Assembly: GCF_016920785.2 (NCBI RefSeq)
Contig: NW_024609837.1
Span: 41,347,543 to 41,411,542 of the forward strand
Origin: Ixodes scapularis
Lineage: Eukaryota; Arthropoda; Arachnida; Ixodida; Ixodidae
DNA length: 64,000 nt
Direction: 5' to 3'
Each line of letters begins with the position of its first letter. Position 1 is the stretch's first letter. Position numbers and translations under genes: made by a program. The notes beneath the pieces are model-generated. The model searched no databases and was not told where the DNA came from. It saw only the letters and a program-made list of their open reading frames with translations. This document shows positions 22,590 to 32,840 of this stretch, piece after piece.

Positions 22590-25002
22590 CATACATGGGT
22601 AAATTACTTTCAAAATGTAATTTAATTACAATTACAATTACTTAGCTCCAAAAGTAGTTTAACTACAATTACAATTACTACTACGCGAAAGTAGTTCATT
22701 GCAATTACAAATTACTTTTCAAAAGTAATGCAATTACTTTACAATTACTTATTCCTGAGAGTTACCCCCCACATTGGGCCATATAACTGTAAACGACTTA
22801 TATGGCCGCTGTATAAATGTCACGCATTGTACTTTCCTTTTATGAAATTTGTTAAATGGATTATAGAACTTAATAGTTTGGAGTAATGAACTCCTGCGTT
22901 CATATACTCTCAAAACATAAAAAATGGCGACAAAATTCACAGGTGCGAAGTGAATCTCCTTGGAGCTTATGCAAATGGTATCCAGGTCAAACCAAGAAAA
23001 AATAAACTTAAAAATAACACAAGGAAACAAATATGCAACAGTACTGGTATCATAAAACTCACGTAAAAATGGCTAATAAGAGAAACTTGTAAACGACGTC
23101 AAACATTTAAAGGATACGACAACTTACGAAAACATTTCAGCCACGATGATTCGCTTCCCCTCCCTGTCTGTGCACTCGAAACATGCCGGATTTGGGTAAC
23201 CGTAGCACACGAACTGTGGTCGCTTTCACAAAACTAGTGTCACAATAGCAGCAACTCTATTGCCAGGGATTCTGGGTTAATTCAGTGCACGGTAACACCC
23301 AAAAAGCTCCTGAGATAAATAATAAATTTAGGATCGTCATGTAGCTAATCATTAGGATAGCAATGATTGTATCGATGTTATGCATCTCATAAAGAAGATC
23401 GATTTGAATTTAGCATGGCAAGAACAACCTCGAAAAATTCATGATACACTGCAAACGACTTTATTTTCGCGAATTTCGCGAATCGCCTACAATTCGCGAA
23501 AAAAAAAAGTAAACACATTGGAATCTATATCGCGACCGCCCCGCGTCGCGAAAATTAGAATCCGCGAATTATTCCAAAACTGCGGCCTCTTGGACGCCTC
23601 GATTTCACGATTTACTTGGGCGTGTTTCAGCTGGAAGATATAGACGAGCTACTATTATTATTTTTTTTTATAACCGTAAGTATTATTCAAAGTAACAAGA
23701 AAGTTGCCTACCTGCAAGTGTTTCCGCAAATTGGAGGTCGCCTTTCGGTTAATTGAATTTGTTTTCAGAAACGGTGCGGAGAGTTTGCTTCTCACGATTA
23801 TAGTTTTTTACATTGGTGCTAATCTGTTTAGAGAATTTTTCGCAACAAGGCCCCGGCAGCCTTTCCTTTTCCATTGTAGATAAGACTGTTGCAGCTTCTC
23901 AATGCAAAGCAGCACTGCGCGCCTCGGGACGGTTCCACAGGCCAAGACTAGAGGACAACGCGTGGAGGGTAACGATAGAGGTGTAAAAACAAAGTGCAAG
24001 CCAAGCCCTCTATAAAAAAATAAGCCTTCAACGAACAACAAATGTAAAAACAAGCTCCCTACAGCTAAAGCCGCGGTTTGTAGGTTTTGGAATCTCGTCC
24101 AATCAGGCTGACAAACGGTTGAAAGGGTTAGGTAGAGCGAACACTAAATAATGAAGATTTATACAAAAAGTTAGACGAGGATTGGGAGAAGGAAGAGCAG
24201 TGTAGCTACAACAGTTGGAAGTAAGGCAGGGTGAGTCGTATTAATGAGACCTGCTGCTTCTTTGCTTCTTCGCCTCGATGTTAGAGTAGCACGACTTACT
24301 GTTAGTGGTATCAACATACGAGATAGAGGAGAAGGACGTGAAAAACTCATAAAGAGAATAATTTCATGAACAAAAAAGTTCCAAACTTGACTGAAATATG
24401 TAAGCGAATATGCTAGCGGCGAAGACGCGTAAGGAGATCCTCGAACCTCCCCGCCTCGACCGGATGATGTGATCGGAGCCAACCAGCTCGACTTCGACCT
24501 CCGATGCCCCCGTGTGGGAATGAGAAATAAGAAAGACCCCTAGAAGCAGGAGCAACAGGAAGCAAACAAGACGAAGAGTCAGATTCAACTACGACAGGAA
24601 CAAAAACGGACGCGAGTGTAGCCCTCATTTATCAAATTATTTCTCAAATTCTTCATTAAATCGTTTTACAGTCTACAAAATCCTTCATTCCGTTCAATCA
24701 CAGCCTCTCTTCCCCATCCCTCTTTTCCATATTTTTGAGCAGGTTGGGAGACACTCTCTCCCCTGTCGCTTTGGCTGTGCTGTCGTCTCCGTGGCCAGGG
24801 GGGAAAAGCGCCGCCGCCACAAAATCTTGCAAAAGTAATTGTAATTGTGCCTGAAATTTAGCAATTACTGACGCTAGAAAGTAATTAAATTACAATTACA
24901 ATTCCTTTTAGCCAAAAGTAATTATTACAATTACAAATTACCAGGAAAAGTAATTAAATTACAGTAATTTAATTACTGTAATTGAATTACTACCCAAGTA
25001 TG
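22590..25002. mobile_element. Inner DNA transposon with AATTAC subterminal repeats
   Basis: The left end CATACATGGGTA pairs with the right end TACCCAAGTATG (one mismatch). An exact 8-bp duplication TTGTGACG flanks it at 22582-22589 and 25003-25010. Both ends carry dense AATTACAATTAC repeats (22610-22755 and 24830-24990). The 8-bp duplication suggests hAT or a relative, although the CATAC terminus is unusual. It inserted after the outer element, which it interrupts. Minus-strand frames (24171-24482, 24364-24588) are low-complexity and show no transposase motif, so it is probably non-autonomous. Confidence 0.85.
23460..23600. repeat. TTCGCGAA palindrome cluster
   Basis: Several TTCGCGAA / TCGCGAA sites in about 110 bp (for example TTTTCGCGAATTTCGCGAA at 23465). 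This is the kind of subterminal sequence found at the end of some MITEs. No matching second end was found, so it may be another partial insertion within the inner element. Confidence 0.5.
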
Positions 25003-25511
25003 TTGTGACGGTCCTTTCTGCCGACTCTCCGCCTCCAACGCATGAATGGCATTCTTCAAGTTTCGCCTAGCATCATTCAAACAGAGACCTCGTGGATTGT
25101 GACCTGATATTGCCGGCACAGGTGCGAGCTCTTCGAGAAACAGCGCGCTCGGGACGAGTCGAAAGTGCACGAAGTCTGGGTCCGCTCAGCGAGGCCACGT
25201 CTGGCCTCCTTCCTCGGTATCGGATCACCAGAGCAGCAGGTCACGTTCATGTCGGCTGATAACGTACCAGCCGTGCAATATTACAGGCGCAGACAAATTC
25301 GGATATGTGTTGAACTTCACTGGTGAAAGGTGCCACCGCCGTCTCCCCCTCCTCCCCTCCCCCCTCTGTTCTTTGCTTTGACACTTGTTTTTTGTATTGC
25401 ATTTTTTTCTTTTGCGCATAAGTCTGGTAGGGCCTTACGCGGGTTCGCAGTTTCTTGCTCATTTTATTTCTGAACAACCGACTCCCTGACTGGATCGGTA
25501 TAGCTGAACGT

Positions 25512-25546
25512 AAAAAATAAATAAATAAATAAATAAAATATAAAAA
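25512..25546. repeat. (AAAT)n microsatellite
   Basis: Five or more consecutive AAAT units followed by AAAATATAAAAAA, immediately before the right ATTCC cluster of the outer hAT-like element. Confidence 0.9.
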
Positions 25547-25550
25547 ACCT

Positions 25551-25690
25551 GGCCCATTCCATTCCCATTCCATTCCGGGCAAAAGGCATCTAATTCCATT
25601 CCCATTCCATTCCCCTCACCGTTGCCGCGCATTCCATTCCCATTCCATTCCGGGGTCGCGAATATGCGGAATCATTCCGGAATCATTCCG
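25551..25690. repeat. Right subterminal ATTCC repeats
   Basis: CCATTCCATTCC blocks repeated several times with GGAATC forms, mirroring 21617-21780 and leading into TCCGCAACACTG. Confidence 0.75.
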
Positions 25691-25726
25691 ACTCCGGAGT
25701 GGCAACTCCGCAACACTGGTCAGTAC

Positions 25727-25850
25727 CCTGCCTGGCTCGCCACCGGAACGGTCGTAGGTTTGAATCCCGCCCGGAATTCTTCAATTTTTTTCTTTAAGGC
25801 GAATGAAGGACTTTATAAAATGAAATTATTTGAGACACGCGGCGACCTTT
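25727..25850 (+). repeat. SINE tRNA-like promoter, B-box half and body
   Basis: GGTTTGAATCC at 25757-25767 is a good pol III B box. It is followed by CCGCCCGG and a T-rich stretch. With the A box before 21611 it forms a tRNA-derived SINE head. The body beyond about 25800 cannot be bounded by eye. Confidence 0.6.
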
Positions 25851-27407
25851 AATTCGCATTGCATTTCATGTTTTAATCACTTTCATTCCACGCGTGACGT
25901 CACGTTTCACGTGAGCTTTGTGGGTTGTTTGAAATTCCCGCGCGAGGTCATGTGCTGTGACGTCATACCCTATCGAACAATCCTGGATTTTCCCGTCACG
26001 CCACCGACGCCGGCTTTTCTGCGACACGAGCTCGTTAACGCTCTCGCATTAAAAGCCCGTATTTCGCGTGCGTGTTCACCGTGGTTCGGCTCTTTGTAAG
26101 AGTGAAGAGGGTAACACAAATAAATGGAGCACAAATAAAACGAGCCAACTTTAATGGTACCACGTTCACTGGAAGATGAAGTGAAAAATATATCAGAAGT
26201 CTTAGGAGCATATCAGATAAAAAAAAAAAAAGATGTTCCTGATAATTTTGTTAGCCAGCTCTTGCGCTCTATCTCCGCAAGAAAAGATTGATTTTATCGA
26301 CACGTGACGTGACCAACAATGACGCTTGCGTCGTTGTTGGTCACATTGCGAATATTTGTGGCATTTGCTGTCTCTGTCTTTCTTCAGTCAAGTTCCGTTG
26401 TTTGTTCAGCGCTTGCCCTATTCGCCTCTCTTCAGCTTTATTTCTTTTATGCGATGTTGTAATTTTTACAAATATGCACAACCAACTCGCCTGCATCGCT
26501 TCTTTAATTCTAGGGCAGTTTCAATGCCGGTCGCACAACCACTTTGTAATTGTCACTCTTAGTTACGTCATCGCGTGATCTGGTTACATGATCACATGAC
26601 CTACAGAAAATAATTGCCATAAACACCTAGGCAGAAGTGCAGAGGTCTCTGGCGGCACCAGAAGACCAGGAAACCAAGCAATAGGCTCTCTACGACAAAC
26701 AAATAGTTAAATTGAGTCAATTGCGATTTCATGGGGAAAGAGTAAATATACCGTGGTACTGTTCTAAAGTCGGTAAACGCAGAATGCGTTGAGTGTCTTA
26801 GCCTTTCATGGAAATTCCAGAAAAACGAAAGCCAAGCAAGTATCAAATCCCCAAAAGTAAAACAGCTCAGAAAGCCACAGAAATCCGACGGGAGAAACAG
26901 GCTGACAAACACAAAGCGTTCTGCATCTATCGACTGTATACGTAGTATTAAGGACCATAGAAATTTCCATCTTCTCCACGAGTACACAAGGAAAACACCA
27001 AACATCTGGCTTTATTCAGTGTTTGGACAAAGCCAAATGTAGGAACAGAGTGACAATAAAATATCACGAAAAGCCAACGTTTATTATACAATGCAATTCT
27101 GCATTTAACAGTTCGATCGACAGAATAAATTGGAGCCTCAGGATTTTATTCAAGGTCACTTTTTGTTACATTATGTGCTGTGATTATAACGAACTTTCCA
27201 CTGACCTGCCCACATGAATCCAGTTTTATATATTATCTCATTAGACTGCAGAGAGTGTTAACGTTTGGCGTCCGGGTGATTGTACACTTTTATAATCAAG
27301 GTTGCACTTTATTTTGCAGAGAAAGGGGTACCTCCTCAAGTGGACAGCACCTTTGAACCAAGTGGAACTGCACCTTTGAACCACGTCGAAACCTGACTGC
27401 TCGCTGC
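25851..27407. other. Spacer before the SAP-motif gene
   Basis: CACGTG, TGACGTCA and GTGACG sites are scattered at 25890-25965 and 26295-26330, without array structure. A 134-codon hydrophobic minus-strand frame (26601-27005) lies opposite an A-rich plus strand and looks like chance. A polypyrimidine tract ending in TTTTGCAG at 27312-27319 could be the acceptor for the first coding exon of the gene that follows. Confidence 0.4.
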
Positions 27408-27836
27408 TTGGCAAGCTTCGAGACGCCGTCGAGACCCACAGATGCTCGCCTCGAAGCAGCGCGGGACAGTTTCGTCCTCGCCATTCGCCAGAAACTGAGC
27501 AACACGAAGACATCCAGTGGTCTGGTTAAGGTTCCTTTTGAACTCGACGTATTTCGCTGGGTGTTTGCTAGCAAGGGTGAAAGCCTTGGGAAGGGCTGGT
27601 CTCTTTATAGTCACGAGTCTGACTTTGAACGGCTTAATTTGCCGGATGGATGGAGGGAAGTGTTCCGTAAGTCGGGTGAAGGTGCTCAGATTGCTTTACC
27701 TATAAGGATGAAGCCAGTATTGCGTTTTTCACGCAAACTTCAAGGAAGTGACGGCGAGGTTCTCTCGTACCCCCATGAAAAAGTGCATATTTACATTTCC
27801 ACGCAGGCGCGAACTCGAAAGAGTCTTGATGTATGA
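27408..27836 (+). CDS. N-terminal ORF of the SAP-motif protein gene, unrecognised family
   Basis: 142 codons. After a less convincing start (MASFETPSRPTDARLEA) the frame becomes protein-like: VPFELDVFRWVFASKGESLG, then ERLNLPDGWREVFRKSGEG. It ends RKSLDV-stop. A one-base shift at the stop opens YEPLNIFPREESQLWTYFER, which reads as its natural continuation toward the next ORF. The ORF is most simply the N-terminal part of the protein continued at 27873-29636, broken by a frameshift or joined by an unrecognised splice. I do not recognise the family. The start is uncertain because an upstream acceptor (27319) would add residues in front of the ATG. Confidence 0.5.
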   Translation: MASFETPSRPTDARLEAARDSFVLAIRQKLSNTKTSSGLVKVPFELDVFRWVFASKGESLGKGWSLYSHESDFERLNLPDGWREVFRKSGEGAQIALPIRMKPVLRFSRKLQGSDGEVLSYPHEKVHIYISTQARTRKSLDV

Positions 27837-27872
27837 ACCGCTTAACATATTTCCTCGTGAAGAGAGCCAGTT

Positions 27873-29636
27873 ATGGACATACTTCGAGAGAGTGTAGCGG
27901 TCACATTTGTGGGGGCGAGCGTATTGCTCAAGTGCAAACTTGAGGCAGTTGTTAGAGCATTAACCTGCGAGCCCAATCTCGGGATTAGTTCTATAATCCA
28001 AAGCTATGTAAGAGTCGCCAACGAAGGACAAATCAATGAGAAATTTCTCTCACAGTACCGAAGAACACTATCCACGGTCCGCAAGTTAAAGGGCAGAAAA
28101 AGGTATAGTTTTCTTTCAAGGGACACGACATTTCAAGTCGACCTTTCCGAATTAGTTGGTGAAGCATTCTTCGCAAGCTCTGGAGAGCTAGGTAGTGGCA
28201 GCCAAGGCAGCAGCACTCCCCATCACGACAGGTTCGAGCAAATTTCAACCATTCATCTGGACAATGAATCGGAGAGTACGACTCAAGTCGTTGGGAGTTC
28301 TCCGCCTGTTCAGACCTGTCTTGCTCTAAGCGGCCTTGAACGGAAAAACGTGGAACTACGTAGCACAGTTTCCAGTTTGGAAAGCGAGGTGGCCCAGCTA
28401 AAGGAAGCGCTGAGAAAACAAGACCAAAATACTGTTAATTTTGGTAACTATACACACAGTGGCGCTCTTATTGGCCAAGGCAGCCGTAGGAATGACTACC
28501 GGCTTCTTTCCAAACTTTCGTCACAGCTTTACGACCAGTCAGAAGCCTTGGTTTTACAGTACGGAGTACACCTGAGCTCTGTGCTTGTTCAAGACAACCA
28601 TGAACAGTTGCATGAACTGAATTACGAGGACGACAGCGTTACAAAAAATGTGTGTAGAAGTCTACCACATTCCTCGTTCTTCGAGATGTCCAACGCAGAG
28701 AAAAAGCGTATTGAGGATTTAGTGTATGTTCTAGATGAACACACAGTAAGCAACACTGCGTGGAATGAACTGAAACGAGTTCTTCCTAGTCTTCCTACAT
28801 TAAAAACAATCTCCGAGTGCAGAGACTATCTGGACGAAGAGTTTCAACTTTCCCGGACACCTGGAACTGCACCTGGGGCCCAAGTGTCCTTCAAGCGGGA
28901 GCTTTGTCGGTACATTAAGTCCGCTGCCGAGAAGTCCCATGCCAACTTAGAAGAATTCTGTAGATCTAATCCTTCGGTTATCGTTAAAATCGAAGGGGAC
29001 GGATGCAACGTGACAAGAAAGGGCACGTGGACCACGCTAAGCTTTTCAACACCAGATGGCGATGACAGGCACAGCCCAAAGAATCACCGCCTTCTTGGTA
29101 TTATTCAGACAAAAGAAAACTACTTCGCCCTTCGAGAAGGATTTGGAGAAATTATCAAAGAAGTCAATGATGTGTCCGCGCAGAGAGGTATTCTTGTAGA
29201 CGACAAATTCGTGTCCGTGGATCTCTGCTTCGGTGCGGATCTGAAGTTTATTTTGCTTCTCCAAGGCATGCAGTCGGCGGCTTCATCCCATCCGTGTCCA
29301 ATCTGCAAGGCCAGTAAGGAAGAACGCTCAAATCCCAGCATCCCATCAGGCTTTTTTAATTCATCTGCGATGACTCGTACCCTAGATGGAATGAAAAAAG
29401 ACTGCGACAATATGACAAACTCTGTTCGTTATCCGCCGCTGCTCATGATAGAACCCTCCCGTGTGGTACCTGACATCATGCACATGGGAATGAGAATAGT
29501 TGATAGGCTTGTTGAGAACCTCATTCTTGAAATGCAAGACAAAGATTATTCAATGAAAGTATGCAACACATCAGCGAAAGAGGACCATGTGGCTAAGCTT
29601 ATTGCGATTATCCACGATTGTGGCGTCAGCATCCAT
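27873..29636 (+). CDS. Large unassigned protein: coiled coil, CPIC motif, interrupted 3' end
   Basis: 588 genuine codons followed by 73 codons read from an inserted repeat. Visible parts: a basic N-terminal region; a predicted coiled coil at about 155-185 (ERKNVELRSTVSSLESEVAQ); GDG at about 375-377 followed by T-x-x-S-F; NHRLLGII; D-L-K-F-I-L-L-L-Q-G at 456-465; CPIC at 475-478; and R-V-V-P-D-I-M-H-M-G-M-R-I-V-D-R-L around His537. The layout resembles multicopy, poorly characterised proteins I remember from tick and cnidarian genomes, perhaps transposon-derived. I cannot name a superfamily or assign catalytic residues. The last native codon is the CAT ending at 29636. The reading frame then runs into arginine codons from the GCCGTC repeat. 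The copy is probably dead, but codon quality is good over 1.7 kb. Confidence 0.65.
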
Positions 29637-29679
29637 CTTTTTAGAGCGCAGCTCTTAGGGGCCCGTTTCCGGCTTGAGC

Positions 29680-29711
<32 letters not shown>

Positions 29712-29768
29712 CGTAACCGCGCGTTGCATCATGGGAAATATCCCATAATGCACCGCGCGAGCCCCCCA

Positions 29769-29955
29769 CCCGGGTCACGTGACTTCGTGGGGAGGCACGT
29801 GACCCCCCCGAGGTCACGTGACCCCCCGAAGTCACGTGACTCCCCTGAGGTCACGTGACCCCCTCCTTGAGGTCACGTGACTCCCCTGAGGTCACGTGAC
29901 CCCCTCCTCGAGGTCACGTGACCCCCCGAGGTCACGTGACCCCCGCCGATGTCGC
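29769..29955. repeat. Nine-fold GTCACGTGAC array
   Basis: GGTCACGTGACCCC-type units of about 15-24 bp contain nine exact CACGTG palindromes in less than 190 bp, plus a GTCGCGTGAC variant. The short relative at 52772-53095 has only one. CACGTG is the canonical E-box bound by bHLH factors such as Myc/Max, USF or CLOCK-type proteins. Binding is unproven. Confidence 0.9.
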
Positions 29956-29967
29956 GTGACCCCCCGA

Positions 29968-30610
29968 TGACGTCATCGACACTGATGACGTCCCCGGCAT
30001 CCACATCGTCATCGTCATCATCAGTGATGACGATGAAGATGCGGATGCCGGTGACGTCATAAGTGATGATGACGATGACGATGTGGATGCTGGTGACGTC
30101 ATCAGTGATGATGACGATGACGATGTGGATGCCGGTGACGTCATCAGTGATGATGACATCAATGATGATGACGTCATCAGTGACGATGACGATGTGGATG
30201 CCGGTGACGTCATCAGTGATGATGACGATGTGGATGCCGGTGACGTCATCAGTGATGACGTCATCAGTGATGATGACGATGACGATGCGGATGCCGGTGA
30301 CGTCATCAGTGATGATGACGATGTGGATGCCGGTGACGTCATCGGTGATGATGACGATGACGATGTGGATGCCGGTGACGTTACCGACATCCGCAGCGTC
30401 ATCGTCATCATCACTGATGACGAAATCAGTGACGTCATTGATGTCGTCACCGGCATCCGCATCGTCATCGTCATCATCACTGATGACGTCGTCAGCGACG
30501 TCACTGATGACGTCACCGACATTCGCATCGTCATCGTCATCATCACTGGTGAAGTCATCAGTGACGTCACTAATGACGTCATCAGTGACGTCAGTGATGA
30601 CATCATCGGC
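29968..30610. repeat. Minisatellite with inverted halves and TGACGTCA sites
   Basis: Units of about 36-48 bp built on GATGCCGGTGACGTCATCAG and TGATGATGACGATGACGATG run to about 30375. The strand then flips and units read CACCGGCATCCGCATCGTC and onward. The block is therefore a large imperfect inverted repeat made of tandem repeats. At least a dozen exact TGACGTCA (CRE-type) palindromes are present. Unit lengths of three-base multiples keep frames open on both strands (Asp/Val/Ile-rich one way, Met/Thr/Ser-rich the other). These frames are artefacts. Confidence 0.92.
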
Positions 30611-30739
30611 ATTGGGGGTCAGGTGACCCCCCAAGGTCACGTAACCCCCCCCCCTGGTTAGTCTAACCCCCCCCCAGCGCCCTTCCCTCCTCCTCCTCAA
30701 GAGCTGCGCTCCAATTCGGCGTTACAGGGAGTTGTAAGC

Positions 30740-31470
30740 GGCTTTCACTTTTTTCTTCAAATGATTCGAAACATCAGGGGAGGAGCTTCAGTTCGCTGAC
30801 AGGAACTGACGTTGACGTACTGCTAGAAAAGCTGCCTGGTCGTCTTCGAGATGTCCTTCATCACGACACAGCCGAAGATGTTGTTTTGCTCTGGAACATC
30901 TTAAGAGAAGTACTTAATGTTTACAAGAATGATACATCGGGCTCTGACGTCTCGGCGCGAACAAAACTTTTTCTCGACGTATTCGTGCGGCTGGGCGCAA
31001 ACCGCAAAGGATATGGTCGAGACCGTGTGACTCCCTACATTCACATATTTTGTGCGCACTCGGCGCAAAAGCATGTACAACTGCACTGCCTGGGCCATTA
31101 TTCCAGTCAGGGGCTTGAGAAGAAGAACGACACGCTGAAAAAACTGCACCACACTAAAACTAACAAGTGGGACGCCGCATGGGACGTCTTAAAAATAGTG
31201 AAGCGGGGAGAATTGCAGACTCAAAGGCCGCCAGTAAGAAACTACACAAAAAGATCTCGCGAGTACTGGTCTCTGGGCGGTATTCAAGAAAGTCGAAAGA
31301 AAAGACCACGTAGGAGCGTTGTTCCGCGAAATGACAATCCTAGTGGGACTTTGAATCTAGATGCGATGCGCCCCGGTGAAATTAGAACAGAGTTGGCACA
31401 TCGTGGTATAAATACATCAACCAGGGACTTCCAGAAATTAAAACAAATGCTCAGGGACTCTGAGCGCTGA
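30740..31470 (+). CDS. C-terminal ORF of the interrupted protein, SAP-like motif
   Basis: The frame reads F-S-S-L-T-G-T-D-V-D-V-L-L-E-K-L-P-G-R-L, then VLLWNILREVLNVYKN, continues through GHYSSQGLEKKNDTLKKLHH and ends with MRPGEIRTELAHRGINTSTR and KLKQMLRDSER-stop. The last 37 residues fit a SAP motif (helix, R-G-x-x-T-S, helix), which binds AT-rich DNA in many nuclear proteins. The stop at 31468-31470 is preceded by K/R-rich sequence. Just upstream (30741-30799) a different frame reads FHFFLQMIRNIRGGASVR before a stop. A frameshift near 30790 therefore separates this piece from the natural join to residue 588 of the preceding ORF. No nearby AATAAA was noted. Confidence 0.6.
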
Positions 31471-32624
31471 TCAACCGCTATCTGTGATGCGGTTTTGTGA
31501 CTGGAATGAGTAGTCTGTTGCCAAAATAACCTACTCGACTATTATTCCTACGTTCAGAAAACAAAGCCGGGCAATCCTCTTGTAGCGTAGGAACTCGCTT
31601 GTTGCAGAGATCTTAATTGTGTTTGCTATTTTTATCTTGCGTTCATAGTCTTGTGATTTCTACGAGCGGTCATACGTTCTCGTAGGTATCTTTGTTTCTA
31701 GTTCATCACTCGTTTCGTGACGTATAATGCAAGTGTTGATCAGTGAGAGTGTATCATCCTTTTCTTATTTTTAACACACGGACGGCCTTTTCACGATGCT
31801 GGGACTGTGCGTAGCACTGAAACTGACGCGTGATATTGTAGATTACAGTGTGTATATATATGACGCGACAAGCTAGATTTGAAACGTGGGTGACTGGCTT
31901 TTTTTTTTTATGAATTTATGAAAAAGTGCTAAATTTTATTTTGACTTCACTTGTCGCAATCTACATGTTTCTGTTGCGTCAGTGGGTTGTACAAACTTTA
32001 ATAGCACGTAACGACAAAAAATTCGAGCCTGTGTTCCTTTGCAGCAGACAGAACAGTCTGTTTCTTTTTTTTTTTTTTGCTATTGTAGTAGAACACACCT
32101 GAACGCTATACCTGAATGCGTTAATGTATACATGCACGCGTCTTCATAAGCTTCGCAGCATGGAACTTTTTTGTGATACTGCTATTTTTCCTTGTTCTGC
32201 AGTACGTCAGAGAGCTTCTCGTACGGTTCGAGCTTTTAGCCTTGATCAAAAATATTGCGTAAGCTTTGTTCACTCTACAGCTTTGTTGTTTTCTTCTGTC
32301 CTCGTATGATGTACTCATTGGGTACTATGCTCCCTTTCACCGTAAAATTAACGGATCGGACGCTAGGAACCATCCAGCCATCCAGCGCTGAGAGTACACC
32401 GTACCTTTAACCTCAGTGTCCCCACCAGAAGCTCACTTGATAATCACTTAATTCTGGATGGGCTGAGATGGTCCGCAGCGTCCACTGCTGTTCATTTGGG
32501 GTGCAAGGAAGCATAGAACACTTAGGCTAACTGATGACTCGGGTGTGTTGAAAGCATTTTGGTTGTGAGCCTGGGTACGTGAGGTATATCGGACCCTGTA
32601 TTCCCTTTTTTTCAATCGCTAGTA
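31471..32624. other. Spacer downstream of the SAP-motif gene
   Basis: AT-rich with T-runs (31900, 32065). It could hold the gene's 3' untranslated region, but I see no canonical AATAAA close to the stop. No other feature. Confidence 0.4.
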
Positions 32625-32840
32625 ATAGACCGATCTCACCAGCCAGCTTGACTACGCCACCGCTGCCGCAATGCATCGAGGGAACTTTAGTCTTTCTGCA
32701 CGTGCGACAACCCCGCTGGAGCTTTGCGCGAGGGAAGCACGAGACGGCACGTGCACTCGCACGCACGGCCGTCTGCCTTCTGTGAACTAAAGTTATGGCG
32801 GCGTCACGCATGCGCCGAACGCTTAGTGAAATCGGTCTAT
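32625..32840. mobile_element. MITE with TIR ATAGACCGATYTCAC
   Basis: 216 bp. The left ATAGACCGATCTCAC pairs with the right GTGAAATCGGTCTAT (one mismatch). Weaker pairing of AACTTTAGT with ACTAAAGTT occurs further in. The interior is GC-rich and has no coding potential that outweighs chance. The target duplication is unclear. Confidence 0.7.

Larger units (their letters stand above)
21612..25718. mobile_element. Non-autonomous hAT-like element, outer insertion
   Basis: The left end CAGTGTTGCGGA is the exact inverse of the right end TCCGCAACACTG at 25707-25718. An exact 8-bp duplication GTCAGTAC flanks both sides (21604-21611 and 25719-25726). An 8-bp duplication and a CAGTG-type terminus are hallmarks of hAT elements. 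Both subterminal regions (about 21617-21780 and 25551-25690) are crowded with ATTCCATTCC / GGAATGG repeats in opposite orientation, probable transposase binding sites. No hAT transposase (C-terminal dimerisation region or BED finger) is visible. The gross length of 4107 bp includes the 2413-bp inner element. Confidence 0.85.
29637..30731 (+). mobile_element. Repeat inserted in the SAP-motif gene (family G, copy 1, expanded)
   Basis: Starts CTTTTTAGAGCGCAGCTC and ends GAGCTGCGCTC, then ATTCGGCGTTACAGGGAG. The near-terminal GAGCGCAGCTCTT motifs are inverted. The same ends and the same inner text (TTCCGGCTTGAGCGGCG, then GCCGTCG repeats, TAACCGCGCG, GGGAAAT) occur in a 300-bp copy at 52772-53095, in opposite orientation, and in part at 44948-45130. 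Homology with the second copy may continue to about 30758 (CTTTCA, then a T-run). No clean target duplication was found. Class is uncertain: MITE-like or SINE-like. Copy 1 is more than three times longer because of internal repeat expansion. Confidence 0.8.

Noticed and set aside
26601..27005. 134-codon hydrophobic minus-strand frame
   Set aside because: It lies opposite an A-rich plus strand, which by itself gives Phe/Leu/Ser codons. No domain or membrane-protein topology logic.
29873..30700. Long Asp/Val/Ile-rich and Met/Thr/Ser-rich frames on both strands
   Set aside because: They arise from a minisatellite whose units are multiples of three bases. Four overlapping frames stay open at once, which no real protein would require.
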